NCBI RefSeq assembly: GCF_027596085.1
Contig: NC_072467.1
Location: 5,389,361-5,453,360 of the forward strand
Reading direction: 5' to 3'
DNA: 64,000 bases
Source of the DNA: Anoplopoma fimbria
Lineage: Eukaryota > Chordata > Actinopteri > Perciformes > Anoplopomatidae
Below the pieces are notes generated by a model. That model was given only the letters and a program-made list of their open reading frames with translations. It did not search any database and was not told the origin of the DNA. Shown piece by piece: positions 47,250 to 61,800 of this stretch; position 1 is the first letter of the stretch, and each line of letters begins with the position of its first letter. Made by a program: the position numbers and the translations under genes.

Positions 47250-48170
47250 TAGGAAACTGCAACATGGTTATGTTAAAAATAATGGGTCCATAATGGTACA
47301 GCAGCAAGGTATACACATGAACAAACCAATTGGGCTGAGGCACATATTAGAGGCAAACTCTGTTAAAGAGCCAGAGAAAAGATCAATACGTTTGCCATTT
47401 GGCACAACAAAATAAACATTTGGTGTCAAATAAGTCTCGAGGCCACAAGGACCTTTAAAAAGTTTTTTGTGACCCAAATGTAAGACTTGTCAATAAATAA
47501 TTTAATGTCAGATTGTTTAACACATTGACCTGATCCAAAAGGACACGTGTCTGATCTTGTCAAAAAGACTTTTCAAATCATCCCCTTGAATAATATAAAA
47601 ACATGACAGTATACACCCCTGAAGCTTGTAAGTAGCTATTGAAAAGTTGGGAAGTTGTAATTGGAGGGGTTTTAAAACATCATGCCTGGTCACATATAAA
47701 TGTTACAGCATATAAAACATAAGTAGTACACTTGGGGACTGTCCAGGTCAAACTGCTGTTGAACAATGGCAAAGCGCTGGAGTGCCACCTCTTTAGTGGC
47801 ACTAGCACTGCTAGGGTGCTTAGTTAGCTCAGGACTCAAGATGGCAGAAGCCTGTACCATCGATGTCAAAGGGCGCTCCACCTCCTTAGGCACCACAGGT
47901 TCTCCCACGTCCTCAAGCACCACAGGTCCTTCCACCACCACCAAAGGCTCCTCAATATCCTCAAGCGCCTAAAGTCCAACCAGTTCCACAGCCAAAGTAT
48001 CCTCAATATTCTAATGTATTCAGTGATCATAAGCCGAAGGTCCCTCAACCACAGCAACCAGAGGTCCCTGCAATCTCCAGTGAACATGGGTGCCTCTGCG
48101 CAGTAAACAGCACAGAGCCTAGTTCAAGTATTTGGCCGAGAACATTTTGTAAAAGATTTCAAAAGATCTA
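47250..48170 (+). pseudogene. Deleted pseudogene copy of the egg-envelope ZP gene
   Basis: The promoter, TATA region and 5' UTR match the intact gene, and the start codon is at 47766 (MAKRWSATSLVALALLGCLV). Compared with the intact gene, 14 bases (gggacagaggtaga) are missing after position 47826, shifting the frame. The original frame also meets a TAG at 47887-47889 where the intact gene has CAG. Only a few PQ-type codons follow. Then at about 48070 the sequence joins the end of the last exon (cagtgaacatgggtgcctct...gcagtaaacagcac) and 3' UTR. The trefoil and ZP domains and all internal introns are absent. Confidence 0.93.
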
Positions 48171-48759
48171 AATCTGATTTTATAGATTAATTTTCTCTCC
48201 CCAGTACTGTAGCTGTTTCACATTGTTCAGAAGACGTGCAGCTTATTGATTAAATCCATAGATGTTAGGATAAAGCTTTATCTTGTGAGGGGTTGTAAGG
48301 TACTTACTTCATGTAACAAAATGTTTGATATATTTGCAGTTTTAATTGTATTTAGGATGTTTAATCCTGCAAATAGCAATGGTCCTCCATTAAACAAATT
48401 GTACTTCACTATTCCAATAAATACAGTATACCGAGCATATTATCAATTGTGCACATTTTCATTTCACTTAAAATTAACTGAATCTTTTTTGGGGTCAAAT
48501 AAATTCTTCCTGAACTGATTTTTATCCAAAAGCCACTGATGTTTGTGTTTTAAAGAAATCTCAAGTCTCAAACTCCAAATCTCAATTTTGTCCAATGCAG
48601 AACAGTGAATTATTAAGGTAAAGAACCATATAACATAGTGAAATCAAAATGTTAAAAAAGAAAAAACAGAAGTAAATTGGTGTAAATATACTGTTTGGTT
48701 TCATAAGACTTGTTTTGTGTCTGATTGAACACAATACAAATACAGCCTTCAGCATGTTT

Positions 48760-50008
48760 TATTTAAACAAGTTCATGTTTCAAACAATTCTCATTGTTCA
48801 GTAAACTTTCAAACATCCTGCAACACTGATTAAAAAAAAGCTTTGAAAGCTTAGTTCTGTAACATACAAGACTTGAATGGCATTTTAAAGTTTTTACTAT
48901 TTACAAAAAGGCTTTTTATTCATTATATGAACTCCAGTTTTATCTGATTGAAATGCACTTGACACTTGAAATTCAGAATCTAATGTCAAAACTACAGCCA
49001 TCAGATTCCTATGGAGAAGCATTAGGGGGAAGTTCCGGTTGAGAACTAATGCTTTGATACATTGGGAGAGAATTATGCCCTTATGAACCATCTGTGTCCA
49101 AAGGAGAGAGGTTGACATACTTTGTTTTGAGAGTTAACATTAAACAACATATCACGGTAACTATCAAAATATACAGTTAGTCAAAATATGTGTCATGTAT
49201 AAAATATTATTCATAGTGAATCAATTACAACTACAACCGAAAGTTAATTTGATTGGAATCAAAATACTCTAGCGTTCATAATGTGATGCAATATTTTATT
49301 GTAATAAATCTGATTCTGTATCAAAAGTATGAGTCACCTTCCACTGAGGTGACAATATAGCCACAAGAGGGCAATGTGAATTCATAGGAAAACTGAAACT
49401 GTCAAAAAAATTCACCAGTGACATATGTACAGTCCAAAGTCAGCAGGGGGTTTAGATATTAAACTAGACTGTACTTTAAAGATCACATCTTTGAGCGGAA
49501 CGGAGAGCTGATTTAGTCACAATGTACACATTTTCTGATCCATGTCAGTTGACAGTGAAACACCTCTTTGTCAGTTACAGATCACCATTGATCAATGATT
49601 GTCTTGCAAGTGAAATGTAAGTACATTTACAGTCTTTAGGAGCATTTCTCCTCTGGTATCAAAGTTAACCTATGTGGCAAGTACAACAGTCACTTATTAT
49701 CAAAAATGAAACATGGACATTTTATTTGAACAATTTCAGGCACTGGTGACAATAGTGTGTTTCCTTTAACAACACAGCAGGAGAGTCTTTGTTAGTTCAT
49801 GCTTTGTGGGTCTTAGCCACTTACATATATGAACATGGGTTTACCAACAATCACATTAAAAAGGAGAAAAAACAAAGACTCCCTTCACCAAAAATGTGTA
49901 CACTAAACTTTTGAGTCCTCTGTTGCTCTTTTCCTGCTTAACACAGGAAACAACACAGTGCGAGCCGTAACACCTCAGCTGTGCGCGTTCACTCTCCTCC
50001 TCTCTCCG
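48760..50008 (-). other. Probable tmem263 3' UTR
   Basis: Non-coding sequence downstream of the tmem263 stop on the minus strand. Candidate minus-strand polyadenylation signals (TTTATT on the plus strand) occur near 49715, 48908 and 48758. Which is used cannot be told. Confidence 0.4.
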
Positions 50009-51036
<1,028 letters not shown>

Positions 51037-51515
51037 CTCTCTGCAAAAATAAATGACACAATCACTAACAGAGACTTAATCAACAGAGATATGCAGTGTC
51101 GGGAACTATAGGGAAAGGGATTCTGTGTAACATTAAATAGTTTTCCTCCTGGCATCTTTATGTAATTTCTGTTATGATCTACACACAGTCACATATATGT
51201 GCCTGTGTTGTTGTTGCAAATCTTTCTGAATATTTATGTCTGATGTATGATAAGAGAGCAACAGCAGAACAAAGCAACAATAATTTAATTTTATCCCTTA
51301 AACTGTGCTCCTTGTTCTACCTGGTACATACATATATGAGCTGCTTTGGCGTTCACACTATGATTAGGACGAGGCTACACTCTCGTCTGTCAGAAAAAAT
51401 GCTGACAGTCAGTAGAGAAAGCCTTCTTAAAGCTAGGAGTGTGTGTAAGAAAGGAGATGCACTTATGACTTCTGGTGACTAGTAGTTCTCTTGAATACCT
51501 ATGTTGAATACACTT

Positions 51516-51577
51516 CCTGTAAGTCGCTTTGGATAAAAGCGTCTGCTAAATGACTGTAATGTAATGTAATGTAATGT
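51516..51577 (-). mobile_element. Dispersed fish repeat tail (inverted relative to 15789-15840)
   Basis: Plus strand reads TAAGTCGCTTTGGATAAAAG and CGTCTGCTAAATGACTGTAA, then GTAAT repeats. It is the reverse complement of the motif at 15789-15840. It runs directly into a TG microsatellite. Confidence 0.75.
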
Positions 51578-51616
<39 letters not shown>

Positions 51617-51622
51617 TGTGTA
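51576..51622. repeat. TG microsatellite
   Basis: About 20 TG units with two TA interruptions, in the upstream intron/UTR region of tmem263. Confidence 0.9.
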
Positions 51623-51959
51623 AGGACACTAACAGGAGCTTGCTTTGGGTGTGCTGCTGATCCTAAAACAAGGCAGACCTGTTCATGGTCTGCCACAGGG
51701 CTGTACAACAGGTTAAAAACACACAACAAACACTGAATATCTAAGCTTAGACAACTGATGCTGAAAAACAAACAAAAAAAATATATGAGTAGTCTTCTAG
51801 ACTTTGGGAAACTGAAAAATGAACAATGACATGAACTGACAGTTTGATGGAATAAACTCCATATCCCTAAGCAGGAGTGACCACACAAATTACTACCTAA
51901 ATTAACTGTTTGTTCATTTGTAATGGGGTTATTTTCAATGGTGCCTTGCTATGAAGTGA

Positions 51960-52620
51960 TGCAATCTGCTCAGACGACAGCGTTGTTCCTTCAGTCGTAG
52001 CGTTTATTAAGTAAACAATGAACAAAGGGCCGAGCCGGGCAGCTGCTGGGTAAACAGCGTTATCGCCACGTCTCTCCCGTTAGGTGAGCCAACACAAGCA
52101 GGTATCTGAAGGCCCGCGGTACCGCGTCGGAGTCTCGCATCGTAGGCGAACTACAGCGTTCACGTTGACGTTAACTGGAGCTAACGCCAACCAGTTAAAA
52201 CAAGATATCTGCTTAAAAGTGGTCGAATGACTATAACATATAAACATGGCAACATGGGTGCTGTGTCACTGTGAGGGATAGAAATGGTCGGACTGGTGGC
52301 TGTTTTGCCTTTAGTCGCCATGTTCAACGTATTTTCAACGGTCTTCTCGCTGAGACACGTCACGTCTCCCTAGAAACAAAACGGCGGTTTAACGGCTTTT
52401 GTTCAACCGTTGCTCGGTGCACAGTCATCAGTCGTTCCATGTCCCGATCACACTATCGATCTAGATACTATGGCTCAGTATTTAGTGGTTCTGTAAGCTC
52501 TCGTTGCGGATTATCAGCACACAAACTGCACCAAAAACTATCTTATGTTGCACTTACCTTACTTTGTAATCAGACTGGTCCAATGTGACGTGACTGTGCG
52601 CTCAAATAAAACAGTTCTCG
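51960..52620 (-). promoter_or_regulatory. CpG-rich probable tmem263 promoter
   Basis: CpG-dense island in an AT-rich setting (for example cccgcggtaccgcgtcggagtc near 52113). It also contains an ACGTCACGTC motif like a CRE near 52356. It lies about 1 kb upstream of the tmem263 start, as expected for a non-coding first exon. Whether it is bidirectional is not known. Confidence 0.5.
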
Positions 52621-55600
52621 GGCTACACGGCCTCTAGTGATGTAGCTGCTGGTGGTCAGGCTGATGGAGTTTGGTTGTCTGACTATATATTTTGAGGGAG
52701 GACCTCAGTCTCCACCCATAAAAACACACAGAGGTAACGCAGGATGAAGCTCCGGCTGCCGGCTGCCTTCATTTAAGCCCTTTATAGGAGTAGCCTTTTA
52801 TTGTTCAGTATTTTACATTCTGCCTTTTATTATTCTATTGTTTTTAATTCAGAATGAGTGTAGACGTCCTGGTGGTGATTAGGAACAACTGTGGAAAGTA
52901 TCAGTGTAGTAAACCGTGAGTGAGCAGAAAATAAAAGCTTTATTTTGTAAAAGGCCTTTTTCCATCACTTTGGCGGGACACTGGACAGAAAACACCAAAA
53001 CACCAAAACAACATCCTCCCCTCCAAAGAGGAAGTGACGTACACCCTCCATGGTTCGTCCTATATCAAAGATCGCCTCTTTCATTAGGAGGCGTGACGGA
53101 ATAGTATTTAAGAAACAGAACGGAAACAAAAAACATCTTGATATGTAGAATGTATTTTCATAACATTTATTTCTACAATCAACACTTGAAATGATGAAGG
53201 CACTTGCAAATGACAAGGTAGTACAAAATGTAAACCATACTTTGGTGTTTCATTTTTTTTTTACCTCTTTACTTAAGATTTCATTAAACTTGTTTTTTTT
53301 TCTTTTTACAAAAAGTACCAAAAACACTGGCAACAAGGAAGATCTTGGGTAGATAATAATGAGAATAAATATGAAACAAAATTTCAATCATACCCCCTAA
53401 ACTAAAAATAAATCTGGTTTGAATTGAAATTGTTTCAGTCATACCCCCTAAGATTGCACACTATTGTCACAAAATGAAATACACACTTTATAGAAAATGT
53501 ACACAATGAATTATATAAAAAATAAATACACAATATGAAATTAATTAATGTTAATATGCCTTTCATATAATGACAAAAAGGCCTATATGAGGTTAGGTAA
53601 GCGGAAACACAGCACCATGTGACCCCAGCTCTTGCTTCCCGCCTGTATTCGCAACGATTTATTTCATACCCGGAAATAACAGCAGAGTGACAGTTCCCTC
53701 CTGTGAAACTCCCGGGTTAGACAGCATGCAGATGAGGTGCATGCATGGGAGAAGAATGAGACTCCTTGATTTCTCCTGGATCAGATGTTGACCTGGCTGC
53801 AGCGGCTGCAGGGCTACAAGCTCACAGTTTAGTGATAAAGAAGTTTAGCGAGTTTCCTTTTGGATGTGAAACATCTCGAGTGGCTCCAAAAGTCTGCTGT
53901 CTGTCTGTCTGTCTGTCTGTCTGACGACGTCGTCTGCTCAGCATTCAAAAGTACCGCCGTCTGGAAAGACAGGTAGCTAATCACAATGATGTTAACCCCT
54001 TTATCTGTACCTACCTGTTATCATAGGCACCGCCTTTAAGTGACAATGAACAATGGTTTTCCTCACAGTAGCCCACATACATCTTTAAAGGCGTTTTCCT
54101 AGATCCTGTTATTATAAATTATTTTTATTTCAATTTTTTGATTGTTTGAGTCTGTTTACCTCAGAAGGCTGTTTTTCCTCTAATAACAGGCTGCTGTGTA
54201 TCCCATTAAGTTTAAAGCCCCTCCAGTCCGAAATATATGTTTATCTTATTTTTTATTTCACTTGGATTTTGAGCTTCATTGTGCAGTAAGATTTTATGAG
54301 CAGAGTTTGATATTAGAGGACAGTTTTCACATTAAGCTGCATGCTGAAAGTGTTAAGTTTCTCTTAAATATCAGACATAAATATCAGACGTGTAGGCATA
54401 AGCACGATTTGTGACACAACTGGAGGCAAATACATTGAGAATGGAGACATCTTGTGTCCAGTTATTCAACGTTTTAAATAATATTAAACAGCATATTCAG
54501 ATCCTGGATTTTTCAATGAGATAGAAGAAGATGTAAACTTAAGAAATCTTAACAAGTTAATCTTACTTGTTGATGAAAAACATATCAGACAACAATTATT
54601 CTATAAAAAAATGTTTTATGTCTTAAACTGTGTCAGGAGGGGATCTTTAATATAACTGGATCCAGTAATGCTTGTACTCATGTCCCAAATGCACATGGTC
54701 TTCCTAAATCACTGGCCTAACCTAAAGATGTATGAAATATAATAACTGTACAGATTGTTGAAAGTATTGATGTTTTTGAGTGTAATGAATGGTGTAATCA
54801 TATTTAAGTCAGTTACAATTATCACATGTGTATAATTGTAACTGTATGTGGGATTGGTTGTTTTCCAAAATGAGTATCAGTTTTTTAAGTGTAATGAGAT
54901 TTCGGTTCCAGCAGGTGCCAGTGTAACTTCACTGTCAATCATCTGTAAGACCTGAGACTGACTGCGAGTCAACTTATTTTGTCTTTTTCAGCACTGCACT
55001 TCAAAAAGTTTTGTTAAAAAACAAGATTTGGTCACACATAGTTAAGAAACACTGTTATGTCCTCAACAACAATTTTGGCTCGCAGGCAAAGTAATGACCC
55101 TTTTTATCTTAGAAAAAAGGTTAAAACAGTTAAAGGCTCATTCTGTAACCTCATAGTCATTTGACAACTCAAACCCAACTATAATTTTTTTTTTTAATAA
55201 CTACTTTTTTGTTAAAGGCGTGTATCAAGCAAAATTACAAACATTTGCTGTTTCTCAAATGATTTGTGGCTATTATCCTGTTTTCATACCATACAAATTA
55301 TCAATGAATATCATGGTTCTTTACAAAACAAGCAACATCTGCCATTCTGACACTAAACGGTTACTCGAATAGTCTAAAAACTAATTAGCAGATTAATTGC
55401 TAATGAAAAATAAGTTTGTTGCAGCCCTTGATTACCTTTAATTAACTTGACAGCTTTAATTTGTCCCTGTTACATTGCTTGTTTTGTTGTGTGTCATTAT
55501 CTACTGTTATGGGTGGCAGCTTAAGGTTTTTGTCAGGGTGAGAGCAGACCTGTGCCTTCAGTGTCTGTTTTCAGTTCTCTCAATGAATCTACACGGTTGC

Positions 55601-58600
55601 ACAGTTAAAATCACACCCCATTATAAGTAGAATAGTGTTTAATTTAGGGCTGGTAAAGTCCTCAGAGGAGTAACAGGACAAGAAGAGACATTAGTTATCC
55701 ATCGACCCACTGGGCAGACTTAACTCTCCACCACCCACCTTCCCCTCTGTGTGAGCAAACAATATACTAACACAAATTAGGACTCACTGCTTTGTGTCAA
55801 TTGAGAGTCCAACAAAGATGCTACACAGACTGATATGTCATTAGTGAGCAGGTGGGGAAGGACGACATCGAGCTGTTGCCTCTCCAACTATGAAGAGGTC
55901 ACCATGGCGACCAGGCTGCCTGTTGCCATCCCTGTGTCATTGGATGGGGGGGATGCATGTGTTATTGAAAACATATACACATGTTAAGTACTTTATAAAT
56001 GAGACTGAAATGCATTCAGGCAGAGTTAACAGGCTCTTGTTTTTTTCCTCTCATCAGCCAAACAAACAGAATGTATGCTAGCCTTCATATTAGATTCAAT
56101 GTTATTACAAGGCTACAAATTAAAGATTCTGCAAATTCATTACTGACCCAAATAAACTCTCCCACAACCCACCTGTGTTACGGACTCACTCAACTCTAGT
56201 AATAAGGATATGATTTTTGGACGTCTCAACTCTTTATTTCAGTTTAATAATGCATTTTATAGGTTTATAGCACTGGTCTACAAAGTGTAAAAAAATTTGC
56301 TTTGGTGCTCAGATATTTTTTTTTACTACATGGTTGATTTAAATTAACATAAAAAGAAAGTAAACAGAATAGCAACTGGATCACTGAGCACTTTTTTGTT
56401 GTTTTTGGTTGTTTTTTATTTTCCAATAAGCAGTCCTTGGGATTTATTGTTGAAATCATGATTGTTGTTGTTACTTTAACCCCAAAAAGTTTATCATTTA
56501 GATTGGTCAATCAACAGAAAATTATTTTAACAATTTTAAAAAATAATCATTTTTGGGTTTATCAAAGCAAAATGCAACAAGTCATTTCAAATTTTAAGAT
56601 GTTACCTTGGGCTTTGGAAAATTGTAATGGGCATTTCAATAGGTATTGAAATGTAATAAAACTTCTTCTGCCACTTGTTGAGCGGTAAATGTCAATGGGG
56701 AAACTCCTGTTGCATTTTTGTGGTTTCTACACAAAGTTTTCTCCTGCTGCTCTTAGCTGGTGTTTGGCTTCCAGCCTCTAAGGTTGTAAAAGGATTATCC
56801 ATTATCCTGACTTTTTGGTGTGGTAATGGCGAGCACCGAGGTGTGCCCGGTGTTGTAGGACTGTCCTAATTAGATAACTGTAACCCTCATATGAGCAGCT
56901 ACACTCCTGGTGGTCTGGCACTGGGACACACTCATCTTTTAGCCTGGGGAGAGCTGCGAGACCGAGCAGTGTGAAAGGCCAAATAAAGGGGGGGGGGCTC
57001 TCAAATCCTTTTTAAGCCTTTTGTCATTCATACAGGGATTTATTTGTCATTAAAGAATGATAATAGTATCACATCTAGACTTTTATCAGATTAAAGGAGT
57101 GGACATTTAACACACTGAAAAGCAGTTTGATCTCGTAAAAATACACTTTTGTGCATCTGTAAATGGGACTTTTTAATGTAAATTTAAAAAAAAAATCAAA
57201 CACTGTCAGCTTTCATTAGTGATAGGTTGTTGTCGAAGTGAACGCCGTTTTGCCAACATTACTGTTTGCTGCTCCGTTTTGACTGAAAACCTGCTGCTTC
57301 TTTTGCCCCACTACAGTTTTCTGCAGCCACACTGGCTCTAGGTATTTCTCTAGGTATTTAAGTTTCTCCTGTAATTTCCCATTTTTCAAGTCCAGTTTTT
57401 ATTTAGTAAATCCATGATATCCAAGAAGGAATACACCTGTGTTCTTTATCTGTTGTTCTAGTTCATGATGGTGATTTCTGTGCATGACTTTTTTTCTGCA
57501 TTTGTAACTTTTCAAGATCGCATTAGAGGATCTGCTGCTACACTACAACATCCGTGTGAGACCTTAATAACTAGGCTGGTGATTTATTGCCTGTACTCAG
57601 CAGTGTCTTTTTGAGAGGAGTGCGGACAAAAGCAGAGACCCTCACCCCGCTGTTTTAATAGTTCTTTAGGATGCGCAGGGAGGGAAAAACAGAAGTAATG
57701 TGGGGGCCTCAGCTTTTAAGGAGGCAAAGTGAAAGAAGATTGAGTGCCTAAAATAAAAGTAGCGTGGAGAATGTTAGATGTTTTTTAAGAATGTTCAAAG
57801 GGTTTACATCAGTTTTAAGCCTGGTAATAACAGGTTTTCTTCAAATGTTGATGGAGCAATTGAAGAAAAGCTTTGAGACTACATTGTCCCAGAAGCTGCT
57901 ATTTTCTCCTATTTTTTTTTTTCTTCGTCTGCTCCGTGAGCCTTCAGTGACCCCTCTCTCCTCTCTTGTCCCCTCCGGAGGGCGATAAGGTACTTCTGGA
58001 GGAAAAAGCTCATCTTATCTCCCCGCTGCCCTCTAAAGCAGTCATGTTTTATGGGTTGTAGCTCTTTTGTTTCCTTGTCCGCTCCCTCGGCCCTGATCAC
58101 TCACACTCATTCCTCATGGAAGTTGTTTGAAGGCCTAGAATAGCTTTGGAAATGAACCCCCGCCCCCCCTCCTCCTCTTCTTCTCCTACTCCTCTGTTCC
58201 ATCTTTATTGAATCCCGCCTCTGTATCATTTATCTCTAGACCCCCCTCCCCTTTTTCCTCAGTTTGAGGGGGCCGTTAGGGGGCATCCTCTTTTCTCACC
58301 CAGCTGGGTTTGTTGACACACAGTCAATCTACGGTTCCCTTTCACCTCTGCCACCTCTTTTTAACTCCCCACCCCTCAGCTCTCCCCTCCGCTTTCCCTG
58401 AACAGTAAAGCTGCCACAGCTGTGGACTGTATTAGCATAGCTGCTGCGGAGCAGAGGGGGGCTGCTAGATATATTGCAGCCATTACCTTTTGTTCAACTG
58501 TTGACAGTTTTAAAACATTTCGGCTCCTCTCTGTGCAAAGGGAGTGAAGAGAAAAGGATAATTTCAGTGTAACAGCTTTTTAAATATGGGACACAGGATG

Positions 58601-58800
58601 GAGGGAGAGCAAGTGGAAAGCAAATCATTGAAAACAACTTAATATCCAATTAGTGGAGTTAGAAGAAAAAAAGGGCATTTAGAATCTTAAAAAAAAAAAA
58701 AAGTTTTCAAAGCAAATGTCATTTGCACAAATCTTAGTTTAGGAAAGAAACAACTTATAAACAGTAATTAATGTTTAATTAAGGCTGAATTATTTGTTTT
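52621..58800. other. Intergenic / possible sirtuin upstream region, no gene seen
   Basis: No recognisable coding exon in about 6 kb. It includes a CTGT microsatellite (53896-53922), CpG-containing sequence near 53600-53950 that could be the sirtuin's first non-coding exon or promoter, and pyrimidine-rich stretches at 57900-58420. The reading frames present are short and domain-free. Confidence 0.45.
53896..53922. repeat. CTGT microsatellite
   Basis: About six to seven CTGT units. Confidence 0.85.
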
Positions 58801-58824
58801 TTATTGCCGTCAACAGGTGTTGGG

Positions 58825-61800
58825 ATGAACAGATCCAGGTCCAGCTGGGATAAAAAAGTCCCCCAGTCTCCAGTCACCAGGATGACACGCAGCTCCAGCT
58901 CCCAGACCAGTAACACCAACCCTGCAGAGACCCAGGACGCTGGGCCGGGTCCCTATGGAAAACAACGAAGGAAGCAGACAGACTCTGCTTTGGCCCAGGA
59001 CCTCAGTCAGATGAGTGTGAGCAGACAGGACAGTTTACCTACAAGGTGGGGACATAATGCAGTAACTTTTACTTTATTTTCTATTTGTGAGGCTACAACT
59101 GTCTGTGATATGATGAGGAGTCCGCCTTCAATTTACTGCACTGATTTAGAGATAAATGAACCAGTTCCTATTAGAGACACTTTTATAGGAGTGGATTTCA
59201 TTCAGGCATCTTTCCCAATCTCTTTTGTTATCTGAATATTTAACTCGTTTCATCCAAATCTATCTTAAACTGTTGCTGGTCATGCAGTACCGGGGTAGTC
59301 ATAGCAGGGATTAACAGACAGATTACATCTGAACAGGAAGAGTATGACCATCAGCAAGTAATGTTCTACCCTTCTTGATACAGTGCAATCCCTAATTTTC
59401 AAGTATCTGAAAAAAAAAAAAAAGATGTCTCTGGTTATACATTAACTATTTAATATAAAGTAATTAAGTCAGGTACCGTCCCATATGGGATCAAAATGTT
59501 TATTATTTTTCATGTCCTGCCCATCAGTAAAGGAAAGACGTCCATAAGTAGCAGTGACCCTGTGCAGGCTGGTCAGTCCTCTGGGTCCAGACCTGGTCGT
59601 GGCAGTGCGCCTGAATTAGCTGCCAAGTCCTCTTCCCGGGGCGGTCTAGCCTCTGTTGCTCGACTGGTGAAGCTCGGCCGCTGTAAGAACGTGGTGGTGG
59701 TGGCCGGAGCAGGAATCAGCACAGCCAGTGGCATCCCAGACTTCAGGTCGGTGTCTGATTTTGTTCTCTCTACACCCTGATCCTCACATTTCTTTTTTCT
59801 TTTATACAAGTCTTTCTAGCTTAAGTGTAATCCTGTTAAGTGGATATAGCAACCGTCAAGGAAAAAATTATAAAAAAAACACTTACCATTATTTTTTTAT
59901 AAAAGCATCAACATTATTCCCAAAATGCCTGTATTTCTACGTTTTCAGAACTCCAGGAACAGGTCTTTACGCCAACCTGGAGAAGTACAACATCCCTTAC
60001 CCAGAAGCCATTTTCAACATTGATTACTTCTCCAACGACCCGCAACCTTTTTTCTCCTTGGCAAAGGCTCTGTATCCTGGCAGCCACCAACCGAACTACA
60101 TACACTACTTTGTCCGCATGCTTCATCACAAAGGCCTGCTGCTCCGAATGTACACCCAGAACATCGACGGACTGGAGAAACGTGAGTGAGATCTTACTAG
60201 GAACGAAAACTAAAATCAAATTAAACTCCAGATTAGCTGAAAGTGCCTACGTTTTTTTATTACGTGTACGAACACACATTGCACAATGTAAACATAGATC
60301 CAAAAGAATTGCCATCACTTGAGTAAATATCTACAGTGACATTTTTAACATACATGTAACCAAACAGAAATAATGTCACTGAAAATAATGACCTATATTT
60401 ATCAGGGACAATATAACAGTTAATAACCATCAATATAATGAAAATATGACAGCAGTCCTCTGTACAGTAGGTCCCTAAACCTAACACCAGGAGACGTACT
60501 GGATGAGAGCAAAGCTTTTCTTTTTCCAAATCCAGCAGTTGTGTAGCACTGACAGCTACCCTGTCCATGTTAGTCCGTTTTGTTTCTCAAAATGAATCTC
60601 CTTGTTTGCTCTTAACGTCCGTTGTTATATTTAATAACTTTGTTCACAGTATGTGGAATCCCAGATGACAAACTTGTGGAAGCTCACGGTAGTTTCGCCA
60701 CGGCTGCCTGTCACCTGTGCTACACTGCGTACCCTGCTGAGGAGGCTAAGGTATGTCTGAACCCATGCTCAAAAACATTCAAATTGAATACAGTTCTACA
60801 CTGAATCTGATGCAGGAGTAACGTCTTATCCTTTTCTTTGTTTTGCAGCATGCCATAATGAATGACAACGTCCCCATATGCACATTCTGTGCTGCAACAG
60901 TCAAACCTGATGTTGTATTTTTTGGAGAAGACCTTCCTCAGAAGTATTTCCTCCACACTAAAGACTTCCCCAAAGCAGACCTGCTAATCATTATGGGCAC
61001 CTCATTACAGGTCAACATTTGTTAATATCTGTATTGAGTACTATAAATTGGTTCTAGTACATTTGTTGAGCAGATAAACCCATAAGCTCATAAAAAATCT
61101 TTACAAAATGTAATTGTTTCAGATTGAGCCATTTGCCAGCCTGGTGAACACGGTACGCTCCACTGTGCCACGTCTCCTCCTGAACCGACACGCCGTGGGT
61201 CCCTTTGAGAAGGTCCCACTGCGGAGAGGAGACCACATGGAGCTTGGTGACCTGGAGGACACAGTGCGGAGGTTTGCTGAAATGCTCGGCTGGAACGATG
61301 AGATTGAGGAGTTGATGAGGAGTCAGGAAACACTGGTGGGTTACATTTTAAACACTAGGTCTTTTTAGTTATAAGTCTCTAGGCTCTTTCTTAACTTTAC
61401 CTTTTGTGAAATCCAAAGGTAAAGTGGGGACCACAGCACACTGGTGATGTTTACAGGCATAGATATAGATACTTAACAGTACTTCACTTATTTCATTGTC
61501 AAACTTGTAGTCTTCAGGCTCAAATGACAGTAAACTGACATTTCTTGAGGCAAAGTATCAGATTTCAACAAGGTTTCACAAAAAGCTCTATTCAACTTTG
61601 TTCACTTATTCAGTAGTACTCTCTAACAGACTTTGATCAGTACAATCTGTGGAGCTTCTCTTTAATGGTCTCTGGGCCCTGTTTTAAAACAATTTAGCTG
61701 ACTATGGCAGTCATTTCCCTTTCTGCAGAGCAACCCTTTATTGATTAGCAGCCTGTCAGAGAGCGGACAAACATCTTGTCAGAGCAGAGGAACTCCCGAG

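Noticed and set aside
58804..58824. Upstream non-ATG start for the sirtuin
   Set aside because: Would begin at TTG and read through a splice acceptor (tcaacag at 58810-58816). The ATG at 58825 is simpler, although an upstream coding exon cannot be ruled out.
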